A stretch of 6,157 nt of DNA, taken from Candidatus Pacebacteria bacterium CG10_big_fil_rev_8_21_14_0_10_44_11. GTDB taxonomy: Bacteria; Patescibacteriota; Microgenomatia; UBA1400; PJMF01. The stretch is taken from the NCBI GenBank assembly GCA_002772705.1, contig PFDH01000050.1, forward strand, positions 1-6,157. The letters run 5' to 3'. The notes below the pieces were generated by a model that was given only the letters and a program-made list of their open reading frames with translations, was not told where the DNA came from and made no database searches. A program made the position numbers and the translations under genes. This document shows, one piece after another, positions 1 to 5,165 of the stretch; position 1 is the first letter of the stretch, and the number at the start of each line of letters is the position of its first letter.

Positions 1-2
1 GT

Positions 3-149
3 CAAGATTTAGCGCAAAAGTATAGTATTTTGAGTATTCCCACGGTGATGGTCTTTAAAAAAGGTCAACCGATTGGTCAACCCCTAATTGGTTTTCGCGG
101 CAAGGAGGGCTATATCCAGCTGTTAGAAACAGCGCTCAAAGCGGAGTAA
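3..149 (+). CDS. trxA: Thioredoxin, C-terminal part (5' end outside window)
   Basis: This is the last 48 codons of a thioredoxin-fold protein, open to the left edge and ending in TAA. The translation contains SIPTVMVFKKGQ, the family's cis-proline loop (I-P-T) leading into the central beta strand. A Gly-containing strand (LIGFRGKEG) and a final amphipathic helix (LLETALKAE) follow, the usual end of a roughly 105-residue thioredoxin. The active-site CGPC motif would lie outside the window, so redox activity cannot be checked here. Family knowledge: thioredoxin reduces cytoplasmic protein disulfides and is recycled by thioredoxin reductase. That enzyme is encoded 54 bases downstream on the same strand, so the two genes are probably one operon. 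A thioredoxin-like relative cannot be fully excluded, but the adjacent reductase supports the call. Confidence 0.85.
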   Translation, partial: QDLAQKYSILSIPTVMVFKKGQPIGQPLIGFRGKEGYIQLLETALKAE

Positions 150-203
150 GGACACTGAAGAGTGATGTAGGCTGGTAGTGGCTGGCCACGCAGAAAGGTG
201 AAC

Positions 204-1271
204 ATGGAAGCGGTAAAAGTTGTCATTATTGGTTCTGGTCCCGCCGGTTACACGGCGGCAATTTACAGCTCTCGGGCGCAACTCAAGCCCGTGTTGTTTG
301 CCGGTCCCAAAGCCGGTGGCCAACTGATGCTCACTGCTGAAATTGAAAACTTTCCAGGGTTTAAAGAGGGAATAAACGGTCCCGATCTGATGATCCAGAT
401 GATGGAACAGGCTCAGCGCTTTGGTACCGTTTTAAAGGACGATTTTGTAACGGCGGTGGATTTTTCGGTCAGGCCGTTCAAGATTTGGACCACTGTCCCC
501 GAGGGGGTAATTCCAGAAGATCTGCTGATTCAGTCTCCGCCAGAAAAGTATACCGAAGTTCGCCAACAGATCATCCAAACTGAGCCAACCATGACCGCTG
601 AGTCAGTCTTGATTGCTACCGGCGCCACGGCACTGATGCTCAAAGTGCCAGGTGAAGAAAAGCTAATCGGCAAGGGTGTCAGCACTTGTGCCGTTTGCGA
701 CGCTGCCTTTTACAAAGACAAAGTCACCTACGTGATTGGGGGTGGCGACAGCGCCATGGAAGATTCGTTAGCGCTGACCAAGTTTGCCAAGTCGGTGACG
801 ATTGTTCATCGTCGAGACGCGTTTAAGGCTAGCAAAATCATGCAAGAACGAGTTCTCAGCAATCCCAAAGTCAACGTGCTCTGGAACTCTGCCGTCGACG
901 CAATTCTTGGCGACACCAAAGTCACCGGCATTAAAGTTACCACTAATGGCACAACTCAAGAGTTGCCAGCCGAGGGCATTTTTGTTGCCATTGGTCACAA
1001 GCCGGTTACGCAGTTATTTGCCAACCAAATCCAGCTGGATGATCACGGCTACATTGTCACTCGTCAAAGTTTGTCAAAGCTGGGTGTAGAAGCGGCTCAG
1101 GCAGCCCTCACTCCAGATGGCAAATTAGAATACCCAACCATGACTTCAGTTCAAGGTGTTTTTGCCGCGGGTGACAACGTTGATATTCGCTATCGTCAAG
1201 CCATTACCGCTGCCGGCCAGGGTTGCGCGGCCGCGCTAGACGTTGAGCGCTGGTTGGAAATGAAAACATAA
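204..1271 (+). CDS. trxB: Thioredoxin reductase (NADPH), with extra segments
   Basis: This flavoenzyme uses NADPH to reduce thioredoxin in the cytoplasm. In the 355-residue product the FAD-binding GSGPAG lies at residues 10-15 and GGQL at 38-41. The redox pair C162-A-V-C165 is followed by D166. The NADPH fold GGGDSAME is at 179-186, with HRR at 202-204 for the 2'-phosphate. Near the C-terminus are a second FAD motif (AAGD) and the typical RQAITAAGQGC. The family is usually about 305-320 residues. Extra residues sit at about 95-128, between the RPF strand and the ATGA motif, and again before the final AAGD. The ATG at 204 is chosen because AAAGG at 194-198 lies 5 bases upstream; a GTG at 198 would overlap that site and add two residues. 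It follows a thioredoxin gene. The function is secure because all cofactor and catalytic motifs are intact. Confidence 0.96.
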   Translation: MEAVKVVIIGSGPAGYTAAIYSSRAQLKPVLFAGPKAGGQLMLTAEIENFPGFKEGINGPDLMIQMMEQAQRFGTVLKDDFVTAVDFSVRPFKIWTTVPEGVIPEDLLIQSPPEKYTEVRQQIIQTEPTMTAESVLIATGATALMLKVPGEEKLIGKGVSTCAVCDAAFYKDKVTYVIGGGDSAMEDSLALTKFAKSVTIVHRRDAFKASKIMQERVLSNPKVNVLWNSAVDAILGDTKVTGIKVTTNGTTQELPAEGIFVAIGHKPVTQLFANQIQLDDHGYIVTRQSLSKLGVEAAQAALTPDGKLEYPTMTSVQGVFAAGDNVDIRYRQAITAAGQGCAAALDVERWLEMKT

Positions 1272-1337
1272 CTCATCGTCAAGTGATTGGCAGCCTCTTG
1301 CTTCGGGGAAAAGCGTAGTATATAGTGAGGCGCCCAA

Positions 1338-1363
1338 GTTGAGCGGAGCGGTTGAGTGGAGCG
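1338..1363. repeat. Tandem 13-bp direct repeat upstream of the rpoD promoter
   Basis: GTTGAGCGGAGCG (1338-1350) is followed immediately by GTTGAGTGGAGCG (1351-1363), two copies differing at one base. Short complementary arms GGCGC (1329-1333) and GCGCC (1361-1365) flank or overlap the pair. It lies about 40-65 bases upstream of the rpoD -10 element and about 65 bases past the trxB stop. It could be a regulator site upstream of the promoter, part of a structured trxB 3' end, or a chance duplication. Function is unknown. Confidence 0.6.
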
Positions 1364-1404
1364 CCAAATGCCAGATCTCTGCCCAATTTTTAGTGGTTGT
1401 GCGG

Positions 1405-1410
1405 TATAAT
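1405..1410 (+). promoter_or_regulatory. Probable rpoD promoter -10 element
   Basis: This is a perfect TATAAT 50 bases before the rpoD start, in the only sizeable gap of the left block. It would start transcription near 1417 and give a leader of about 43 bases. No good TTGACA-like -35 element is visible 16-18 bases upstream. The -10 is preceded by GCGG, not by the TGn of an extended -10. It would let rpoD be transcribed independently of trxB. Confidence 0.5.
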
Positions 1411-1459
1411 GTAGCATCCCTTTCCAGAGGGAGCGACGAGGGCGAAAAACGCGCTGGTC

Positions 1460-2563
1460 ATGATCGGTCTTATGAAGAAAATCTCCGCAACGCTGAAATC
1501 TGAAATCGAACAACTGCTTAAAAAAGGCGAGCAGCGCGGGTACGTGACTCAAGATGAAATTTTACAGGCTTTTGTTGAGCCAGAAGAGTACATTGAGCAG
1601 TTGGACGATTTTTACGACCAAATTATTCACAAACACCTTGATGTCTTTGAATCGGTCACCGATGAAACTGAAGTCGAAGAAGTTGATAATCTGTCTCAAG
1701 AACTAGAGCTGATTTCTACTTTGGGCACTTCTGGCGTTTCTGATCCAGTCAGAATGTACCTCAAAGAAATTGGCCGCATCCCCCTCTTAACCCGTGAAGA
1801 AGAAATTAGATTGGCTCAACGGGTAGAAGCCGGGGATTTGGTGGCAAAAAAAGAACTGACCGACGCTAATTTGCGGCTGGTGGTTTCGATTGCCAAAAAA
1901 TACATTGGCCGTGGGATGACCTTTTTAGATTTAATCCAAGAAGGTAACAAGGGTTTGATTAGAGCGGTAGAAAAATTTGACTGGACCAAAGGCTTTAAGT
2001 TTTCGACTTACGCTACCTGGTGGATCAGGCAGGCCATCACCCGGTCTATCGCTGACCAAGCCCGAACAATCAGAATTCCGGTGCATATGGTTGAAACCAT
2101 TAACAAGCTGATGCGGACTTCCCGCCGCTTAATGCAAGAGTTGGGTCGAGAGCCAGCTCCAGAAGAAATTGGCAAAGAAATGGAGTTGGATCCGGATAAG
2201 GTGCGGGAAATTCTGAAAATTTCTCAGAACACTACTTCTCTGGAGTCCCCGGTTGGTACGGGCGATGACGAGAGTGTCTTGGGTGACTTTATTGCCGACG
2301 AAAAGCAAGTTTCTCCCTACGACGCCACTTCTCAACAGATGCTGCGTGAAAACATTGATGAGGTTTTGAGTGCCTTGTCAGACCGCGAGGCCAAAGTTTT
2401 GCGGATGCGCTTTGGCTTGAGCGGCAACAAGATGATGACTTTAGAAGAAGTTGGCCGTAAGTTTGGCGTCACCAGAGAGCGAATCAGGCAGATTGAAGCG
2501 AAAGCCCTGCGCAAACTCAAGCACCCCAGCCGCCGCAAGAAATTGCAAGACTTTTTGGAGTAA
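1460..2563 (+). CDS. rpoD: Primary RNA polymerase sigma factor (sigma-70/SigA)
   Basis: This housekeeping sigma factor directs RNA polymerase to -35/-10 promoters. In the 367-residue product, residues 5-65 are an acidic region 1.1-like segment. Region 1.2 begins at 94 (SDPVRMYLKEIG). Region 2 runs from about 137 to 207 and includes FSTYATWWIRQAI (181-193), which melts and reads the -10. Region 3 spans about 210-290 (GREPAPEEI). Region 4 ends with the -35 helix-turn-helix VTRERIRQIEAKAL (337-350) and HPSR. Regions 1.2 and 2 are joined directly without the long non-conserved insert of the E. coli protein, as in short SigA proteins. The start is uncertain: neither ATG 1460 nor ATG 1472 has a convincing Shine-Dalgarno sequence. 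The frame stays open upstream only to a stop at 1412-1414. Region 4 has LSGNKMMTLEEVG where many SigA proteins have a charged GLxDGxxxTLEEVG. The primary sigma assignment is strong because region 1.1 and all core regions are present. Confidence 0.96.
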   Translation: MIGLMKKISATLKSEIEQLLKKGEQRGYVTQDEILQAFVEPEEYIEQLDDFYDQIIHKHLDVFESVTDETEVEEVDNLSQELELISTLGTSGVSDPVRMYLKEIGRIPLLTREEEIRLAQRVEAGDLVAKKELTDANLRLVVSIAKKYIGRGMTFLDLIQEGNKGLIRAVEKFDWTKGFKFSTYATWWIRQAITRSIADQARTIRIPVHMVETINKLMRTSRRLMQELGREPAPEEIGKEMELDPDKVREILKISQNTTSLESPVGTGDDESVLGDFIADEKQVSPYDATSQQMLRENIDEVLSALSDREAKVLRMRFGLSGNKMMTLEEVGRKFGVTRERIRQIEAKALRKLKHPSRRKKLQDFLE

Positions 2564-2591
2564 ATTTTGATTTTCATTCGGGATGTGTTGA

Positions 2592-2741
2592 TTGGCCACT
2601 AGCCAGACCGAAAAAAAACGGCCAAGAAAGTCAAAACTTTCAGCTTTTGAACGAGTCGTGACTTTTCCTGATCCCGTTAAAGAACAAGTAAGAATTGAAG
2701 CAATGACAACAGACGGCAGCACTAATCTGCAGGTGTGCTAA
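2592..2741 (+). CDS. Possible small protein, unrecognised (49 codons)
   Basis: A short open frame starts at TTG immediately after an in-frame TGA (2589-2591) and ends in TAA. A weak GGGA (2580-2583) lies 8 bases before the TTG. The peptide begins with a lysine/arginine-rich stretch (TEKKRPRKSKLS) and continues FERVVTFPDPVKEQVRIEA, a coding-like composition with no hydrophobic segment. I recognise no family. It begins 28 bases after the rpoD stop, so it could share that transcript. Its stop codon overlaps the last bases of the oppositely oriented fic gene. It may be a real small gene, the remaining N-terminus of a longer gene cut off when the fic segment arrived, or a chance ORF. The non-ATG start and short length keep confidence low. 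Confidence 0.35.
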   Translation: MATSQTEKKRPRKSKLSAFERVVTFPDPVKEQVRIEAMTTDGSTNLQVC

Positions 2742-3796
2742 ATAACTTTATACCTGACAGCTCGTCCTTGGCCTAATCGCTCGATCTTCTTTAACTCCAA
2801 TAACTTATCCGCTACTTGGTTAATAGTTGGTCTAGGAACACTTAATTTTTCAGATAATTGCATAGGTGTAGATTCTCCAACCTGCTGCAAATATTCCCAA
2901 ACCTTGAATTGGGTGGGAGAGAGCAGTTTTTCTAAATTTTTGGAACTTAATAGATTGATAGCTTGTTTTGACTGATCAAGCACGACTGCCAAAAAGAATT
3001 CCAACCAAGGCACAATCGTAGGCCGATCTGTCTTCAACGTTTTTTGACTTTTTCTCAACGCCAAATAATAATCTGGTTTGTTATCCTCAATGATTTTTTC
3101 GTGAGAAACATAGGGCATATACACATAGCCTGCCTGTAAGAGTAATAGATTTGTTAAGATACGAGACAATCTGCCATTTCCATCCTGAAAGGGATGAACT
3201 TGTAAAAACTGAACAATAAAATCTGCAATCACTAGCAGTGGATGATACTTAGGATTTTTTAACACCTGTTGAGTCCTCTGTGTTAACTCAGCCATCGCGG
3301 TTGGGGTGAGATAGACGGGTGTCGTATCAAATAGAATTCCAACTGATTGACCGGCTTCGTCAATCATCTGTACCTTGTTTTCCTGTTTCTTATATTCTCC
3401 TCGGTGTAGTTGATCTTTCTCAACATATTTAAGCAGTTCTTTGTGAAAATGTTTGATCAGGTTTTCAGAAAAATGCAGACTGTTCCAAGAATTAAACACA
3501 TTGGCTAACAGTTCATAGTATCCCTGGACTTCATGTTTATCCCGATCTGCAAACCGCTGAATAGAAATACCTCGCATCAGTTTTTCAATGTCCTGGTCAG
3601 AAAGCCTTGCTCCCTCTATGCGAGTTGATGCTCCGGTAGATGTTACGAGCACTGACTTTTTTAATCGACCTAGTACTTGCGGATTGAGCTTGGCTCCCCC
3701 AATCCATTGACCCTTTAATTCGTCAATTTGACTAATTTTTTGCCAAATTGGGTTTGGTATATTTTTGAGAAGTTGATCAAGAGTTGAATTATTCAT
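2738..3796 (-). CDS. Fic-domain protein with C-terminal winged helix (probable AMP transferase)
   Basis: Fic enzymes usually transfer AMP from ATP to hydroxyl groups of proteins. In this 352-residue product, an N-terminal Fic_N region (about 15-90) carries S57-T-R-I-E61-G62. This matches the [S/T]xxxE[G/N] inhibitory helix whose glutamate blocks productive ATP binding, so it is class II (inhibitor in the same chain, N-terminal). The catalytic loop HPFQDGNGRLSR (201-212) is complete, with the general-base histidine H201, D205, N207 and both arginines R209 and R212. Residues about 292-352 form a winged helix-turn-helix (LSVPRPTINQVADKL), suggesting DNA binding. There is no signal peptide or membrane segment, so it should be cytoplasmic. 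ATG 3796 has no strong ribosome site but is preceded by a TATAAT and an inverted repeat. Its bases look more AT-rich than trxB or rpoD, which fits an acquired gene. The target is unknown, and no separate antitoxin is visible next to it. Confidence 0.93.
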   Translation of the reverse strand: MNNSTLDQLLKNIPNPIWQKISQIDELKGQWIGGAKLNPQVLGRLKKSVLVTSTGASTRIEGARLSDQDIEKLMRGISIQRFADRDKHEVQGYYELLANVFNSWNSLHFSENLIKHFHKELLKYVEKDQLHRGEYKKQENKVQMIDEAGQSVGILFDTTPVYLTPTAMAELTQRTQQVLKNPKYHPLLVIADFIVQFLQVHPFQDGNGRLSRILTNLLLLQAGYVYMPYVSHEKIIEDNKPDYYLALRKSQKTLKTDRPTIVPWLEFFLAVVLDQSKQAINLLSSKNLEKLLSPTQFKVWEYLQQVGESTPMQLSEKLSVPRPTINQVADKLLELKKIERLGQGRAVRYKVI

Positions 3797-3802
3797 AGAT
3801 AT

Positions 3803-3841
3803 TTTTCTTATACTTCAGATACATAAGATTATATAAGAAAA
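3803..3841. promoter_or_regulatory. Inverted repeat, possible operator of the fic gene
   Basis: TTTTCTTATA (3803-3812) and TATAAGAAAA (3832-3841) are perfect 10-base inverted arms separated by 19 bases, centre to centre about 29 bases or nearly three helical turns. One arm lies in the fic leader just 6 bases before its ATG, and the other touches the TATAAT -10. A dimeric DNA-binding protein here would block transcription. The winged helix at the Fic C-terminus is the obvious candidate. The arms are AT-rich, so a chance match is possible. Confidence 0.5.
3828..3833 (-). promoter_or_regulatory. Probable fic promoter -10 element
   Basis: Read on the minus strand this is a perfect TATAAT, 31 bases upstream of the fic ATG. 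Transcription would start near 3821, leaving a leader of about 25 bases. No clear -35 hexamer is seen 16-18 bases upstream. The surrounding sequence is AT-rich, which makes such matches less informative. Confidence 0.4.
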
Positions 3842-3878
3842 CTGATAGAAAAGAAGAGCTCAAAAAAATATATCGCAT

Positions 3879-4130
3879 TTATTGCTGCTTGCCAAAGTTG
3901 ACCTCGGTATTTAATTGCGGCAAGTACTCATCTTTTAACTGATAAATATCGGCAAAGGGGTAGGAGTCTACCAGCTGGTATTTATCTAGTGCGCCAGATT
4001 TATTTACCAATTTCCAGGCTTGGTCGTTTTCGTCATTGGTGCGCATCACAATCCAGCGTGCCCAGCGGTCGGGCATGGTAGTAGCGTTGAGCCAAGTGTC
4101 GCCGTTAAGGTGTGTTGTTCTCTTATAACA
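3879..4130 (-). pseudogene. C-terminal remnant of a membrane glycosyltransferase-like protein
   Basis: The frame ends in TAA at 3879-3881 and is open back to a TAA at 4131-4133. The first ATG is at 4076 (65 residues), but the codons before it also read as protein (NGDTWLNATT), so that ATG is probably internal. The core reads MPDRWARWIVMRTNDENDQ, then LVDSYPFADIYQLKDEYL. To me this resembles the soluble tail that closes large multi-spanning GT39/ArnT-like glycosyltransferases. It has no membrane helices and none of the catalytic N-terminal part. Its neighbour on the same strand is a polyprenyl-phosphate sugar synthase, the usual supplier of donor for such enzymes. I infer a gene whose 5' portion (roughly a kilobase or more) has been deleted or replaced. 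It could instead be a short expressed ORF from ATG 4076. The family link rests on memory of sequence style, not on a search. Confidence 0.5.
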
Positions 4131-4183
4131 TTACCACTATAACTTATGACTTGTCGGTGAAGTTCCTGCACGAATTATAAAAA

Positions 4184-4282
4184 CTATTCATGATGACGAT
4201 ACATTTGAGACGTTAAAAAAATACATGCATGTCCGTGCTCCCGCTCCCTCTCTCCTTTTAGCAAACTAGAATTGAACTGCAT
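4184..4282 (-). other. Orphan translation start with a 32-residue open frame
   Basis: On the minus strand GGAGG (4286-4290) lies three bases before ATG 4282, just beyond the TAA of the family 2 glycosyltransferase gene. This placement is typical of the next gene in an operon. The frame runs only 32 codons to a TAG at 4184-4186. The peptide (MQFNSSLLKGERERE and onward) resembles nothing I know. It may be the surviving start of the gene whose tail remains at 3879-4130, now out of frame after sequence loss. The rest of 4131-4294 holds no other supportable gene. It includes a pyrimidine-rich run (4233-4259) and the palindrome ACATGCATGT (4223-4232). Confidence 0.3.
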
Positions 4283-4294
4283 TTTCCTCCATAA

Positions 4295-5047
4295 TTATTT
4301 AAAAATTTCGTGAATATCGAGATTAATTTTGGGTGATAACGGCGCAATTGTCACTGGTTGTGCGCCAATAAATTTATGTTTAATGGCTTGACCACCGATT
4401 TCGGATATTGAAGAGAAGAATTTGATTTTTGATTGACCGGCGTTGCGTTTGGCAAAGGTAATCTCTACCTGGCCGATAGAGTAGCCCATGTTTAAAGCGG
4501 TGGTAAGCAAAGGAATATCGAGGGTCCAAGGGGTAACAACATCTTGAGGAACATTCTGGATAATTTCACGCTTAAAAACCTTCAGACCAGACTGGACGTC
4601 GCAGTCAAGACCATGCAAGACTTTGCCAAACAGCCACTGAAAGCTTTTGCTCACCCCTTTCCGAATTGGACTTTCTTGATTGTCTTGACGACGGGCTACA
4701 CAAACACCTCGAGCTTTGGCAATCTTGAGCATTGCTGGAATTGCTTCTGGAGGGTACTGCAGGTCGGCATCAATCATGGCAAGGTATGACTCATTGGTTT
4801 GAGCAACCGCTTCTAGTATAGAAAAGGCCTTGCCTTGTTTGCCTTTTTTAGTGAGTAAGGAAATTGGTCTACCAGTAGTCAGTTTTTCTATTTCATTAAC
4901 TGTAGTATCTGTCGAGTGATCATCAACAAAGTAAAGATGGTATGATATACGGGCGGCTTTTAGGGTAGCACCAAGCCTTTCGGCAAGTGGGATGACGTTG
5001 CGTGCTTCATTAAAAACTGGAATAATTACGGCCAAGTGTTTTTTCAT
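4295..5047 (-). CDS. Family 2 glycosyltransferase, polyprenyl-phosphate mannose synthase type
   Basis: This is a 250-residue GT-A fold enzyme that likely transfers a sugar from a nucleotide donor to a polyprenyl-phosphate lipid at the inner face of the membrane. The N-terminal strand VIIPVFNEARN (7-17) and VDDHSTDTT (41-49) bind the nucleotide. The metal-binding DAD (93-95) sits in IDADLQYPPEAI, a signature close to dolichyl-phosphate mannose synthases (DADLQHPPE-like). QSGLKVFKREI, about two thirds along, matches the acceptor-side region. There is no C-terminal membrane helix, so it resembles the short soluble form. The sugar (mannose, glucose or other) cannot be read from sequence. ATG 5047 is the first residue of the conserved strand region, with only a weak GAAG upstream. 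A TATAAT promoter lies about 65 bases upstream. A strong ribosome site just after its stop implies a once-following gene in the same operon. Confidence 0.9.
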   Translation of the reverse strand: MKKHLAVIIPVFNEARNVIPLAERLGATLKAARISYHLYFVDDHSTDTTVNEIEKLTTGRPISLLTKKGKQGKAFSILEAVAQTNESYLAMIDADLQYPPEAIPAMLKIAKARGVCVARRQDNQESPIRKGVSKSFQWLFGKVLHGLDCDVQSGLKVFKREIIQNVPQDVVTPWTLDIPLLTTALNMGYSIGQVEITFAKRNAGQSKIKFFSSISEIGGQAIKHKFIGAQPVTIAPLSPKINLDIHEIFK

Positions 5048-5112
5048 ACTACTTCGGTCGGGTCTGATATCATAAAATACTGCGATGCATAGCTAATAAG
5101 GATAAGCCAACC

Positions 5113-5140
5113 ATTATACCTTAACAAGACCTATAAGCAA
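5113..5140 (-). promoter_or_regulatory. Probable promoter of the glycosyltransferase gene
   Basis: On the minus strand a perfect TATAAT (5118 down to 5113) is preceded, 16 bases upstream, by TTGCTT (5140 down to 5135), which shares the TTG of a -35 box. Transcription would start near 5106, giving a leader of about 60 bases. The -10 is preceded by GG, as in the rpoD promoter. It lies in the divergent gap shared with the secreted protein gene, for which I cannot point to a convincing promoter. That gene's leader is an AT run (5148-5159). Confidence 0.5.
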
Positions 5141-5165
5141 CAAAGAAAATATATATAAACAGTAT

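Noticed and set aside
178..189. Small inverted repeat GTGG-CTGG-CCAC before trxB
   Set aside because: The stem is only four or five bases. It lies just before the ribosome site but is too short to support a regulatory call.
768..1089. Open frames on both strands overlapping trxB
   Set aside because: They are shadows of the trxB coding frame. They lack ribosome sites and encode no recognisable motifs.
2595..2624. GGCC...A8...CGGCC region read on the minus strand as a fic terminator (T8 run)
   Set aside because: The T run exists on the minus strand, but no stable GC-rich stem lies directly before it in that direction.
2626..2641. Hairpin GAAAGT-caaa-ACTTTC, possible rpoD terminator
   Set aside because: The six-base stem is AT-rich and followed only by AGCTTTT. 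It lies inside the possible small ORF and is too weak to call a terminator.
4223..4232. Palindrome ACATGCATGT
   Set aside because: It is a single short palindrome in a non-coding AT-rich stretch with no second copy or adjacent promoter.
4233..4290. tRNA-like TTCAATT (T-loop-like) on the minus strand
   Set aside because: The flanking bases do not form a 5-bp T stem, and no anticodon or acceptor stem could be found.
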